Shown: positions 1 through 9,498 of the stretch, piece after piece
How positions within the stretch are numbered: the stretch's first letter is position 1
Layout: the number at the start of each line of letters is the position of its first letter
Source: DATAGZ01 sp036263455
GTDB taxonomy: Bacteria > Pseudomonadota > Alphaproteobacteria > Dongiales > Dongiaceae
Assembly (NCBI GenBank): GCA_036263455.1
Contig: DATAGZ010000010.1
Span: forward strand, 71,926 to 135,925
Length of the DNA: 64,000 nt
Direction of reading: 5' to 3'
The notes under the pieces: generated by a model
Seen by the model: only the letters and a program-made list of their open reading frames with translations
Told to the model about the DNA's origin: nothing
Databases searched by the model: none
Translations under genes and position numbers: made by a program

Positions 1-1
1 T

Positions 2-796
2 TATTCGCAGAAATATCGCCACATCAAGATGAGCCGCAGCGAAGAAGGTGTGCTCGAACTGACACTTCACTCCAACGGCAAAACGTTGGTGTGGGGGGCA
101 GGCCCGCATGAGGAATTCTGTCACGCCTTCCGGGATATCGGGGCCGACCGGGAGAACCGGGTGATCATTATGACCGGCACCGGCTCCTCATTCATCGAGG
201 AGGTCGATCCCGATAATGTAGGGAGCCGCCTGCCCGCGACCAGCATGACGCCGCATACATGGGATCATATCTATTGGAACGCAAAACACCTTCTGATGGA
301 TTTGCTGGATATCGAAGTGCCGATGATTGCGGCGGTGAATGGTCCGGTGTTTATCCATGCGGAGCTGGCGGTTCTCTGCGATATCGTCCTGGCCGCCGAC
401 CATGCTGTCTTTCAGGATGCGCCGCATTTTCCGAGTGGTCTGGTACCCGGGGACGGTGTGCACGTGGTCTGGCCCTTGGTGCTGGGCGTCAATCGCGGCC
501 GCTATTTTCTCCTGACCGGTGAAAAATTGACCGCACAGGAAGCACATCGATTGGGCGTGGTGGCTGAAATCATGCCGCAGGCAAAACTGATGACCCGGGC
601 TCGGGCACTGGCCAAGCAATTGCTGAAGCAGCCTCCCTTGACCTTGCGGTATGCGCGGGTTTTGCTGACCCAGCAATTGAAGCGCGCCATGCTCGATCAG
701 CTGGGTCCGGGCCTGGCTTTGCAGGGGCTGGGTGCCAATGCGTACTGGCCGCCCGCCGACGGGGTCAAGAATACACGCATCAAGGAAGAAGTTTAG
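2..796 (+). CDS. crotonase-fold hydrolase, 6-oxocamphor hydrolase-like (5' end outside window)
   Basis: The reading frame is open to the left edge, so the gene probably begins just before the window; the first Met visible is at 29. Residues below are numbered from that Met. The protein belongs to the enoyl-CoA hydratase/isomerase (crotonase) superfamily. It resembles, from memory, Rhodococcus 6-oxocamphor hydrolase, which cleaves carbon-carbon bonds in cyclic beta-diketones. Shared blocks include GKTLVW, DREN, the FIHAE segment, APHFPSG and PGDGVHVVWP. His110, His133 and Asp142 fall at a constant offset of 12 from the catalytic His122, His145 and Asp154 of that enzyme, which also suggests that about 12 codons lie upstream of Met29. 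The residue matching its catalytic Glu244 is Gln232 here. The substrate is unknown, and the neighbours (glyQ) give no pathway hint. Confidence 0.75.
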   Translation, partial: YSQKYRHIKMSRSEEGVLELTLHSNGKTLVWGAGPHEEFCHAFRDIGADRENRVIIMTGTGSSFIEEVDPDNVGSRLPATSMTPHTWDHIYWNAKHLLMDLLDIEVPMIAAVNGPVFIHAELAVLCDIVLAADHAVFQDAPHFPSGLVPGDGVHVVWPLVLGVNRGRYFLLTGEKLTAQEAHRLGVVAEIMPQAKLMTRARALAKQLLKQPPLTLRYARVLLTQQLKRAMLDQLGPGLALQGLGANAYWPPADGVKNTRIKEEV

Positions 797-866
797 CCGC
801 TCCCTTTCTGCCCTGAGTTGATCTTTCGCTCCAGTATCTTTATGGTGCAATGCAATAGGGGCTAAG

Positions 867-1736
867 GTGGACAAGGCGCTTTCCTTCCAGGGGCTGATAC
901 GTACCCTCCAGAACTACTGGGCGGAGCAGGGATGTATCCTCCTGCAGCCTTATGACATGGAGGTGGGGGCGGGGACCTTTCACTGGGCAACGACGTTGCG
1001 GGCCCTGGGTCCCAGGCCCTGGAACGCGGCCTATGTACAGCCTTCCCGCCGGCCCAAGGATGGCCGCTATGGCGAAAACCCCAACCGCCTCCAGCACTAC
1101 TATCAGTTCCAGGTGATTTTGAAGCCCTCGCCCGCCGATAGCCAGGAGCTCTATCTGGGCTCGCTCGATGCCATCGGCATCGATCGCCGGCGCCACGACA
1201 TCCGCTTCGTCGAAGACGATTGGGAAAGCCCGACGTTGGGCGCCTGGGGCTTGGGTTGGGAGGTCTGGCTCGATGGAATGGAAGTCAGCCAGTTCACCTA
1301 TTTCCAGCAAGTCGGCGGGATAGATTGCAATCCGGTCTCGACGGAATTGACCTATGGGCTCGAACGCTTGGCGATGTATGTCCAGGGGGTGGAAAACATC
1401 TTCGATCTGCGCTTCAACGACGCGGGGGTTTCCTATCGAGATGTCTATTGGGACGCTGAGCGGCAATATAGTGCATTCAATTTTGAGCGCGCAGACACCG
1501 ACACGCTCAAGCGCCATTTTGGTGATGCCGAACGGGAATGCACTGCCCTCTTGGCCGGCGAGGCCCTGCCTCTGCCGGCATATGACCAGTGCCTGAAGGC
1601 GAGCCATCTTTTCAATCTGCTGGATGCGCGCGGGGTCATCTCGGTTCTCGAGCGGCAATCCTATATCGGTCGGGTGCGCGCATTGGCCAAGGCCTGCTGC
1701 GAAGCCTATGTCGCCCGCGATGCTTTGGTGGTGTGA
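867..1736 (+). CDS. glyQ: glycine--tRNA ligase alpha subunit
   Basis: This is the alpha subunit of the heterotetrameric (alpha2beta2) bacterial glycyl-tRNA synthetase, which carries the class II catalytic core forming glycyl-adenylate. The 289-residue length is normal for the family. The N-terminal FQGLIRTLQNYWAEQGC segment and the GAGTFHWATTLRALGP segment are characteristic of GlyQ. The start is GTG at 867; no in-frame ATG lies nearby upstream. The stop lies two bases before the glyS start codon, so the two subunits are translationally linked, as expected for a fixed-stoichiometry complex. Confidence 0.97.
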   Translation: MDKALSFQGLIRTLQNYWAEQGCILLQPYDMEVGAGTFHWATTLRALGPRPWNAAYVQPSRRPKDGRYGENPNRLQHYYQFQVILKPSPADSQELYLGSLDAIGIDRRRHDIRFVEDDWESPTLGAWGLGWEVWLDGMEVSQFTYFQQVGGIDCNPVSTELTYGLERLAMYVQGVENIFDLRFNDAGVSYRDVYWDAERQYSAFNFERADTDTLKRHFGDAERECTALLAGEALPLPAYDQCLKASHLFNLLDARGVISVLERQSYIGRVRALAKACCEAYVARDALVV

Positions 1737-1738
1737 CG

Positions 1739-3856
1739 ATGGCGGAGCTGCTGCTCGAATTCCTGACCGAGGAAATTCCCGCGGGCATGCAGAAGCCTGC
1801 CGCGGCCGACCTGGAGAGGCTCGCCAAAAGCGTTTTTAGCGAACATGGGATCAGTCCCTCTTCGCTTCACGCATTCACGACTCCCCGCCGCTTGGTGCTG
1901 CTCGCATGCGGGTTGCCGCTTGCGACGCCGGGCAGCGAGGAAGAACGGCGCGGCCCGCGCGTCGATGCGCCGGAGCCGGCCATCGCGGGCTTTTTGAAAT
2001 CGACGGGCCTTGCGACGCTCGATCGCTGCATGCAGAAGGATACGGATAAGGGCCGCTTCTGGTTTGCTTTATTGCGCCGCGAACCCGTGCCGATGACAAT
2101 TATCGCTTCGCAACTCGTTTCCACTGTTCTCGCGGCGCTTCCCTGGCCAAAGAGCATGCGGTTTGCGGGACAGACCCAGCGCTGGGTCCGTCCCCTGCGC
2201 CAGATCCTCGTCCTTTTCGACGGCCGCGCGGTCGAGGGCGGGATCGTCTTCGGCGGCACGCCCTATCGGTTCCAGGCGGAGACAGTGGGTCATCGGGTCC
2301 TGGCCCCGGGCCGGCTGCCCGTCGAAAATTTCAGCGATTACCAGGAAAAGCTCCTGCGGGGTCATGTGATCCTCGATCAGGAAACCCGCCGGGCGCGTCT
2401 CAAGCGCGATCTCGAAAAAGCCGCGGCGGCGGAAGGTCTGATCATCGCCGACGATCCGGCGCTGCTGGAAGAAGTGAATGGGCTCAGCGAATGGCCGGTC
2501 GTGCTAAGAGGCGCGATTGCCGAGGAATTCCTGTCCCTGCCCAAAGAAGTGCTGATCGAGACCATGCGTCACCATCAGAAGTTCTTCGCCCTGCTCAAGC
2601 CCGACGGTGCGCTGGCGAACCGGTTCCTGCTGGTCGCGGATAACGAGGCCGTCGATGGCGGGAGCGCGATCATCGCGGGCAACGAGCGGGTGCTGCGCGC
2701 GCGCCTCTCCGATGCGCGCTTCTTCTGGGACCAGGACCGGAAAATCCCGCTCAAGGAACGCCTTCCCCAGTTGGAAGCGATCGTGTTCCACGCCAAATTG
2801 GGCAACCTCGCGCAGCGTGCTGCTCGCCTCGCTGTCCTGGCCGAGAAACTGGCGCCGGCCGTCGGGGCGGATCCTACGGAATGCGGTCAGGCCGGCCGGT
2901 TGGCCAAGGCGGATCTGGTGACGGCGATGGTCGGAGAATTCCCCGAGCTACAGGGGATCATGGGCGGTCATTATGCAGCGGCCGAGGGGAGGCCCGCGAC
3001 AGTGGCCGGTGCTATCGCCGACCAGTACCGTCCGCTCGGCCCTGCCGATGCCTGCCCGCGCGCCCCGGTCGCAATCGCCCTGGCGCTCGCCGACAAGATC
3101 GACGTACTGACCGGCTTTTTCGCCATGGAGGAGAAACCGACCGGTTCCAAGGACCCCTACGGTCTGCGCCGCGCTGCGCTGGGTATAATCCGGCTCATTT
3201 TGGAAAACGATCTACGGCTGCGCCTCCATGATGTCTTGGCCGCGGCCTATAGCGGGTATTATGCCCTGGGCGAGACCTTCGACATGGCGGTTCCGGGCCG
3301 CTCGCACCGTCCCAAGAAAGTGATCGCCGACATCCTCGCCTTCCTCGCCGATCGGCTCAAGGTGGCTCTCAAGGATCAGGGCGTGCGCCACGATTTGATC
3401 GCCGCCGTGTTTGCGCTGGGCAATGCTGACGATCTGGTGCGGTTGGTTGCGCGCGTTCGGGCATTGCAGGCGCTGATGGAAAGTGCCGAGGGAAAGACCC
3501 TGCTGGCCGCTTACAAAAGGGCGACGAATATCGTGCGGATCGAGGAAAAGAAGGACGGCCGTTCTTACGAGGAAGAAATAGAGCCCGCCCTCTTGCGGGA
3601 GCCCGCGGAGAAGCAGCTCCACGAAGCGATGAGTGCGGCGGCGCAGGAAGCGGGACCAAGGCTGGCGCGTGAGGAATTCGGCGAGGCGATGGCCTGTTTT
3701 GCGAGAATCCACGGGGTCGTCGATGCCTTCTTCGAGAAGGTGACCGTGAACGACGCCAATCCCGCGCTGAGGGCCAATCGGTTACGATTGCTTGCTTTCC
3801 TGCGTGGCGCGCTGGGAACTATCGCGGATTTTTCGAAGATAGAGGGGACGGCATGA
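1739..3856 (+). CDS. glyS: glycine--tRNA ligase beta subunit
   Basis: This is the beta subunit of the tetrameric glycyl-tRNA synthetase, which provides tRNA recognition and the anticodon-binding part of the enzyme. It has 705 residues, close to the usual size. The N-terminus MAELLLEFLTEEIPAGM is diagnostic for GlyS. The frame is open further upstream into glyQ, but the ATG at 1739, two bases after the glyQ stop, gives the family N-terminus. The C-terminal portion (about residues 580-690) is the helical tRNA-binding region. The stop overlaps the ppdK start in an ATGA arrangement, so the three genes probably form one transcript. Confidence 0.97.
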   Translation: MAELLLEFLTEEIPAGMQKPAAADLERLAKSVFSEHGISPSSLHAFTTPRRLVLLACGLPLATPGSEEERRGPRVDAPEPAIAGFLKSTGLATLDRCMQKDTDKGRFWFALLRREPVPMTIIASQLVSTVLAALPWPKSMRFAGQTQRWVRPLRQILVLFDGRAVEGGIVFGGTPYRFQAETVGHRVLAPGRLPVENFSDYQEKLLRGHVILDQETRRARLKRDLEKAAAAEGLIIADDPALLEEVNGLSEWPVVLRGAIAEEFLSLPKEVLIETMRHHQKFFALLKPDGALANRFLLVADNEAVDGGSAIIAGNERVLRARLSDARFFWDQDRKIPLKERLPQLEAIVFHAKLGNLAQRAARLAVLAEKLAPAVGADPTECGQAGRLAKADLVTAMVGEFPELQGIMGGHYAAAEGRPATVAGAIADQYRPLGPADACPRAPVAIALALADKIDVLTGFFAMEEKPTGSKDPYGLRRAALGIIRLILENDLRLRLHDVLAAAYSGYYALGETFDMAVPGRSHRPKKVIADILAFLADRLKVALKDQGVRHDLIAAVFALGNADDLVRLVARVRALQALMESAEGKTLLAAYKRATNIVRIEEKKDGRSYEEEIEPALLREPAEKQLHEAMSAAAQEAGPRLAREEFGEAMACFARIHGVVDAFFEKVTVNDANPALRANRLRLLAFLRGALGTIADFSKIEGTA

Positions 3857-6510
3857 CGCAATGGATTTATCGCTTCGGCGCCGGCAAGGCGGAGGGAAGC
3901 GCGGCCATGAAGGAGCTGCTTGGCGGCAAGGGCGCCAACCTCGCCGAGATGAGTATGCTGGGCCTGCCCGTGCCGCCAGGCTTCACCATTACCACAGAAG
4001 TCTGCACCTATTTTTATGACCATGGCCGGACTTACCCCGACACGCTGCGCGCGGCAATTGACGAGGGTGTTGCCCATATCGAAAAACTGATCGGGCTCTC
4101 CTTCGGCAATCGGGAGGTACCCCTCCTGGTTTCGGTTCGATCGGGGGCGCGGGTGTCGATGCCCGGCATGATGGATACAGTTCTCAATCTGGGCCTCAAC
4201 GACGAGACGGTCGTGGGGCTCGCGCGCCAGTCGGATAATCCGCGCTTCGCCTACGATTCCTATCGCCGTTTCATCGAAATGTACGGGGACGTCGTGATGG
4301 GGATTCCTCACTATCATTTCGAGGATATCCTGGAATTGGCCAAGACCGACCGCGGGCTCACCCTCGACACCGAGCTCGACGAACCCGCCCTCCAGGACAT
4401 CGTTGCCCAATATAAGGACAAGATTATGGCGGAAACCGGCAGGGAGTTTCCGCAAAGTCCGCAGGAACAGCTATGGAACGCCATCGGCGCTGTCTTCGCT
4501 TCATGGCAGACGCCGCGCGCGCAGACGTACCGCAAGCTCAACCATATACCCGAATCCTGGGGCACGGCGGTAACGGTCCAGGCGATGGTATTCGGCAATC
4601 GTGGCGATGATTGCGCGACCGGGGTTGCCTTCACACGCAATCCCTCGACCGGGGCAAAGGAGTTCTACGGGGAATATCTCGTCAATGCGCAGGGCGAGGA
4701 TGTGGTGGCGGGGACGCGCACGCCCCAGCACCTCACCCTGGCCGGCAAGCGCGCCCATCAGGCCGAGCTTCCGGCAATGGAAGAAACCATGCCAGAGGTC
4801 TTCGCCCAGCTTGAAACGGTGCGGGGCATCCTGGAACGTCATTACCGGGACATGCAGGACATCGAGTTCACCGTGCAGAACGGTGCCCTCTATATGCTGC
4901 AGACCCGCGCGGGAAAGCGAACCGCCCAGGCAGCGCTCAAGATCGCGGTCGATATGTGCGCGGAAGGATTGATCGATCACCGCACCGCCCTGAGACGTAT
5001 CGATCCGGCCTCGCTCGACCAACTGCTGCATCCGACGCTCGATCCGAGCGCCAAGAAGAACGTGCTGGCGCGCGGACTGCCGGCTAGCCCCGGTGCGGCG
5101 TGTGGCCACATCGCTTTTTCCGCCGATGAGGCGCAAGACCGCGCGGCGCGCGGGGAGACGGTGATTCTGGTCCGAGTCGAGACCAGTCCCGAGGATATCC
5201 ATGGCATGCATGCCGCCGCCGGCATTGTCACGACCCGTGGAGGCATGACGTCCCATGCGGCGGTGGTCGCGCGCGGCATGGGACGTCCGTGCGTCGCCGG
5301 CGCAGGCGATATCCGTATCGATGCCAAGGAGCGGGTCATGACCGTCAAGGGCCAGCGGCTGCGCGACGGGGATATCATCACAATCGATGGAAGCTCCGGC
5401 GAGATCATCGCCGGGGAAGTCCCTACCATCCAGCCGGATCTGTCGGGGGATTTCAGGATTCTCATGGAATGGGCGGATCAGGTACGCGGCATGAAGATAC
5501 GCGCCAATGCGGAGACCCCGCTCGATGCGCGGACCGCGCGGGCTTTCGGCGCGGAAGGGATCGGCCTGTGCCGCACCGAACATATGTTCTTCGAGGGAGA
5601 ACGCATCGTGGCCATGCGGGAGATGATCATGGCGGACAGCGCGGCGGGCCGCACCCAGGCATTAGCCAAGATCCTTCCGATGCAGCGCGCCGATTTCGTC
5701 GAGATCTTCGAGATCATGCGCGGTTTTCCAGTGACGATCCGCCTGCTCGATCCACCCTTGCACGAATTCCTTCCCCACACCGAGGCGGAGATGGCCCAGG
5801 TGGCCGCGGCGGCGGGGACCACCACCGAGCAGGTGATAAACCGCGCGCAGCAATTGCAGGAAGCGAATCCCATGCTTGGTCACCGCGGTTGCCGGCTCGG
5901 CATTTCCTTCCCTGAAATTTACGAAATGCAGGCGCGGGCGATATTCGAGGCAGCCGCTGAAGTATTCCGCAAAAGCGGCGAGACGGTGCTGGTTGAAATC
6001 ATGATTCCGCTGGTCAGCATGCCCACCGAGCTCTCGCTCATGAAGGCGGTGGTGGATCGCGTCGCCGCGGACGTCCAGCGTGAACAGGCAATCTCCCTCG
6101 CTTATATGGTGGGGACCATGATCGAGTTGCCTCGCGCCGCATTGCTGGCGGGCGAGATCGCTGCAGAGGCCGCTTTTTTCAGCTTCGGCACGAATGATCT
6201 GACGCAGACCACGTATGGGTTGTCGCGCGACGATGCCGCGCGCTTCCTGCATTATTATGAAAAGCATGGGATCTTGAAGCGCGACCCCTTCGTGACTCTC
6301 GATCAGGAGGGGGTGGGCCAGCTCATCGCGATGGCATGCGAGCGCGGCCGTGCCAAGCGGGCGGGGATCAAGCTCGGCATTTGCGGCGAGCATGGCGGTG
6401 ACCCGGCGTCGGTGGCGTTTTGCGCCGCCCTCGGTCTCGATTACGTTTCATGTTCGCCTTACCGCGTGCCGATTGCAAAGCTCGCCGCAGCCCAGGCGGC
6501 TCTCGGATAA
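3853..6510 (+). CDS. ppdK: pyruvate, phosphate dikinase
   Basis: The enzyme interconverts pyruvate, ATP and phosphate with phosphoenolpyruvate, AMP and pyrophosphate, linking the lower glycolytic pool to gluconeogenesis. It has 885 residues, typical of bacterial PPDK. The N-terminal nucleotide-binding domain begins with the GGKGANLAEM motif. The central phosphohistidine domain contains TTRGGMTSHAAVVARGMG with the phospho-carrier His468. The C-terminal TIM-barrel holds the LGICGEHGGDP motif with Cys844, the expected acid-base residue. The start codon overlaps the glyS stop by four bases. The glyQ-glyS-ppdK order recurs in alphaproteobacteria. It converges with the downstream PAS gene, only ten bases away, and no clear terminator hairpin is visible. 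Confidence 0.97.
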   Translation: MTQWIYRFGAGKAEGSAAMKELLGGKGANLAEMSMLGLPVPPGFTITTEVCTYFYDHGRTYPDTLRAAIDEGVAHIEKLIGLSFGNREVPLLVSVRSGARVSMPGMMDTVLNLGLNDETVVGLARQSDNPRFAYDSYRRFIEMYGDVVMGIPHYHFEDILELAKTDRGLTLDTELDEPALQDIVAQYKDKIMAETGREFPQSPQEQLWNAIGAVFASWQTPRAQTYRKLNHIPESWGTAVTVQAMVFGNRGDDCATGVAFTRNPSTGAKEFYGEYLVNAQGEDVVAGTRTPQHLTLAGKRAHQAELPAMEETMPEVFAQLETVRGILERHYRDMQDIEFTVQNGALYMLQTRAGKRTAQAALKIAVDMCAEGLIDHRTALRRIDPASLDQLLHPTLDPSAKKNVLARGLPASPGAACGHIAFSADEAQDRAARGETVILVRVETSPEDIHGMHAAAGIVTTRGGMTSHAAVVARGMGRPCVAGAGDIRIDAKERVMTVKGQRLRDGDIITIDGSSGEIIAGEVPTIQPDLSGDFRILMEWADQVRGMKIRANAETPLDARTARAFGAEGIGLCRTEHMFFEGERIVAMREMIMADSAAGRTQALAKILPMQRADFVEIFEIMRGFPVTIRLLDPPLHEFLPHTEAEMAQVAAAAGTTTEQVINRAQQLQEANPMLGHRGCRLGISFPEIYEMQARAIFEAAAEVFRKSGETVLVEIMIPLVSMPTELSLMKAVVDRVAADVQREQAISLAYMVGTMIELPRAALLAGEIAAEAAFFSFGTNDLTQTTYGLSRDDAARFLHYYEKHGILKRDPFVTLDQEGVGQLIAMACERGRAKRAGIKLGICGEHGGDPASVAFCAALGLDYVSCSPYRVPIAKLAAAQAALG

Positions 6511-6520
6511 CCCTGCTCTA

Positions 6521-7042
6521 TCAGTTGAAGGCTAGCCCGGACGTCAAACCGGCTGCTTGACGCGGTGGAGATATCGTAATGCTTTGTCCCGACGGAGCGA
6601 TGATATCACAGATTATATCGAGGGCGTTTTCTTCGCTATTTGAAAAAGGCAGGCACATCCCTTCCTGTTCGGCGCTTCGTCCCATGGCATAAAAGCGGCG
6701 AAAGTACCGGAGGGGCGCTCGCAGCTCCTTGACCTTGGTGTAGAGCGCTGCGAGAGCGTCTCGCTGCGCAGGTGTCTGCATTTGATCGAGGTAACGACCG
6801 GTCAAATCGTGTTCGAAGTTTTTTGCGATGTTCGCGCCGCTCAACCGAAAGCGGAAGCGGTCTCGCTCGATATCGAGTAGAGCGATGTTTCCAAGCGCAT
6901 AGGGAAAATCGACCGGGTCGATGTCGCGGCGCGAAGGAAACGGGCGCCCCGCGCACTTGGATTCCCAATAAGCGAGGAACCGCCTCAGGACGGAGGCATC
7001 AGGGTACAGGGTCTCGGCAATCTGAATTTCTGATGTTTCCAT
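6521..7042 (-). CDS. PAS-domain protein (PAS_5-like)
   Basis: This is a small soluble protein of 173 residues made almost entirely of one PAS-like sensor domain. The segment from about residue 15 to 140 (LRRFLAYWESKCAGRPFPSRRDIDPVDF, then an ALLDIERDRFRFRLSG block and FEHDLTGRYLDQM) is typical of the alphaproteobacterial PAS_5 family, whose members lack an output domain and have no assigned role. There is no signal peptide or membrane segment. Upstream of the ATG is GAGGTATACGATCC, a plausible ribosome-binding site. It is a single gene, convergent with ppdK. The family call rests on recognition of the sequence pattern, not on a search; any ligand is unknown. Confidence 0.7.
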   Translation of the reverse strand: METSEIQIAETLYPDASVLRRFLAYWESKCAGRPFPSRRDIDPVDFPYALGNIALLDIERDRFRFRLSGANIAKNFEHDLTGRYLDQMQTPAQRDALAALYTKVKELRAPLRYFRRFYAMGRSAEQEGMCLPFSNSEENALDIICDIIAPSGQSITISPPRQAAGLTSGLAFN

Positions 7043-7251
7043 ATGGATCGTATACCTCGATGGTGCCGAGGGTAAACGGAGCCGGTTAACAAAAGCTTTA
7101 TCCTTCGTCTCCCACCGCCAACCTTATCGGCGATCCCTCTGCCTGGCTCGATTTCTGCCATTATTGGCATTCTGGAACGGCGCAGATGATCCTTGAATGC
7201 GGGACGATCCATATAGCTGATGCCAGCCGAGGGCGATGATTCCTTATCGCT

Positions 7252-9294
7252 CTAGTCGGAGCCGAAAATTTTGTCCCCGATGGCCTGGGCAAAATAGTCC
7301 GCACCGGCGATGGTCAAATGGTGAAAGTCGAACGCGATAAGTTTGCCATCGACACTGGTCAGGCATCCGCTTTCGTTGCACAGCGTGTCTATGGCGGAGA
7401 TATAGCGAATGTGAAGCTTTTGCGCGAGAAGGCGCATGCCATCATCGAGATCGACTGCCATGTCGGCACGTATCCTTTCCGGCAGGTATGGATTGGGCGT
7501 ATTCTTGTGATCGAAGTAGTAGCGATAGGCAGTTTGCGGCAAACCGCCCTGCCAGATAATATCGGGGCCGATCAAGACGATCCGCTTGATGCCGATTCTT
7601 CTCAATTCTTCAATTGTCCGAGAGAGTGCCTCATCGATCGGACCGTAGCGCCAATAGGATTGCAGGATGACGAGCTCGGGTTTTAGCGTGGCGATGCGAT
7701 TGATAACGAAGTCGTTCGTCGCTCGACATTTTGGCCGGTCGGGTTGATCCACTCCTAGCAGAGGCGGGCAAGCGCTGGCCGTATATTGGGCGACATCGTA
7801 TCTCCGCTTCGCGGCGATTGTTTGGAGACCTGGAAAGATCGACGCGGCAGAGGAATCGCCCCATAGCAGGACCAGGGGATGGCGTCCTGCTCCCGCGCAA
7901 CGCGACGAAAATAGAGAGATATCGTCCTCTGGCTCGAGAAAACACTCATGTTCACGCCAGGCGGAGATTGCCTGTACATTCAGCCTGTCGGCGCTAATCT
8001 GGAGTACCGGAGGAAATCTGGCGGGGAAACCTTGTCGATATACCGTAAGAGAGCCGGCCATGGCGATCACCCCAACAATGCCGCAAAGAACGAAGGCTTT
8101 TACTTGCGGTATGGCTCTGGTGCCATGGCGGATAGGGCGCTCTACACCGTAATAAACCAGGAAGGATAACGCCGTAGAGGCAGTAATGGCGATTCCAATA
8201 TCGGAGAGATTCAGTTCACCGCCCCGCCATATTCTCAGATAAGCGAGAAGCGGATAATGCCAGAGATAGAGCGGGTAGCTTATCAGGCCAATCGTGACCA
8301 TGAGGCGGGAGGATAGAATAAGCCGATTGAGCTTCGAGCGTGGTGTACGAATCAAGATCATGGCGCCGATGACCGGCAGCAAAGTGCTCCAGGCTGGATA
8401 GGCAATTTTCCGTGGCATCCAGAGAGCGGCGTAGATAATTCCAGCAAATGCCAGTAACGCCAGCAGCTCGGGGAGAGCGGATCGGAAGCTCGAGAAGACA
8501 CGCGGAAGTGCCGACGTATCGGTGCGCTTATGGCCGGTTGGAAACCCGAGGGAAAGAAGCGCGCCCGCCGCCAATTCCCAGCAACGGGTGAGAGGTAGGT
8601 AAAAAGCCGCTGCGCCGTGGTGGAATCGGACTAGAGCGATATGAAGGCTAAAAGACAGCGCGATCAGGCTAATGGTCGTGAAAACAACGTGGCGGCGATC
8701 CCATTTGCGGGAAGCCAGAATTAAGAGTGGCCAGAAAATATAGAATTGCTCTTCAACGCCGAGGGACCAAAGATGCAGAAGCGGCTTCCTCGCAGCTTCC
8801 ACATCGAAATAACCTGTCTGCTGGAGCAGCACGATATTGGAGGAAAAGAGCGCACCACCCGCCATGGTTTTGGCCAGGGCCACCAAGTCGTCCGGGGTGA
8901 GTAGTATCAATCCGATCCCGTAGGTCGCGAGAAGAACGATCGCAAGGGCAGGGAAGATCCGTCGCACGCGCCGCATATAAAAATCTCGCATCACGGTCCA
9001 GCCAGATTCCCTGACTCCAACCGAGGATTGCACAAGCTGCGACGTTATTAGGAAGCCCGAAATGACGAAGAATATATCGACGCCGATGAAACCACCTGTA
9101 ACGAGCGAGGGGAACGCATGGTAGAGAATCACCAGCATCACTGCAATGCAACGCATGCCGTCTATGTCGGGCCGATACTGGTGGACTTCGCTGAGGATGC
9201 GCCGTGACGGTGCGTGCGTGAGGGTAAAGGAACGGGGAGGCGATGCCGTCGATGTGCCGATTGCGTCTGTCATTGCGAAGGTCGGGGCTAACAT
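7252..9294 (-). CDS. membrane O-acyltransferase (acyltransferase-3 family) with C-terminal SGNH domain
   Basis: This is a 680-residue OafA/OatA-type protein that should move acyl (usually acetyl) groups across the membrane onto an extracytoplasmic polysaccharide. After a short tail of about 40 residues, YRPDIDGMRCIAVMLVILYHAF and FIGVDIFFVISGFLIT mark the start of the ten-helix acyltransferase-3 domain (about residues 40-390). The C-terminal part is an SGNH-like domain with VLLWGDSSAAS (nucleophile Ser block) and a final DFHHLT block giving the Asp-x-His pair. It is a single gene, with no glycan biosynthesis genes beside it, so its acceptor (O-antigen, peptidoglycan or exopolysaccharide) cannot be told. 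The start at 9294 lacks a clear ribosome-binding site; the Met eight codons in is an alternative. Confidence 0.88.
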   Translation of the reverse strand: MLAPTFAMTDAIGTSTASPPRSFTLTHAPSRRILSEVHQYRPDIDGMRCIAVMLVILYHAFPSLVTGGFIGVDIFFVISGFLITSQLVQSSVGVRESGWTVMRDFYMRRVRRIFPALAIVLLATYGIGLILLTPDDLVALAKTMAGGALFSSNIVLLQQTGYFDVEAARKPLLHLWSLGVEEQFYIFWPLLILASRKWDRRHVVFTTISLIALSFSLHIALVRFHHGAAAFYLPLTRCWELAAGALLSLGFPTGHKRTDTSALPRVFSSFRSALPELLALLAFAGIIYAALWMPRKIAYPAWSTLLPVIGAMILIRTPRSKLNRLILSSRLMVTIGLISYPLYLWHYPLLAYLRIWRGGELNLSDIGIAITASTALSFLVYYGVERPIRHGTRAIPQVKAFVLCGIVGVIAMAGSLTVYRQGFPARFPPVLQISADRLNVQAISAWREHECFLEPEDDISLFSSRCAGAGRHPLVLLWGDSSAASIFPGLQTIAAKRRYDVAQYTASACPPLLGVDQPDRPKCRATNDFVINRIATLKPELVILQSYWRYGPIDEALSRTIEELRRIGIKRIVLIGPDIIWQGGLPQTAYRYYFDHKNTPNPYLPERIRADMAVDLDDGMRLLAQKLHIRYISAIDTLCNESGCLTSVDGKLIAFDFHHLTIAGADYFAQAIGDKIFGSD

Positions 9295-9447
9295 GATTTC
9301 AATCGTTCGATCAAGGTATCTCTGCCGTTCCGCTTCGCCCTGCAGCGTTTAATACCTGCGCCTGAAACCGATGCCATTGTCTTAATATTCGCGCTCGGGG
9401 CCGTTTTCCTGATAGCGCTGTTCTACCGGGCAGGGCGCTAGGCACGC

Positions 9448-9476
9448 TTGATCGTAGGCTGAGGCTCGCCTAAACT
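9448..9476 (+). promoter_or_regulatory. candidate sigma-70-type promoter of the preT operon
   Basis: TTGATC at 9448-9453 and TAAACT at 9471-9476 are separated by 17 bases and lie just upstream of the GGGGAGGAAGC ribosome-binding site of preT. Each hexamer matches the consensus in four of six positions. This is pattern matching only. Confidence 0.4.
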
Positions 9477-9498
9477 GAATCTTTTCAGGGGAGGAAGC

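Noticed and set aside
9346..9441. Hydrophobic membrane-like peptide (VLIFALGAVFLIALFYRAGR) read before preT
   Set aside because: The frame ends at a TAG near 9441 but has no usable start codon; it is likely chance in the leader region.
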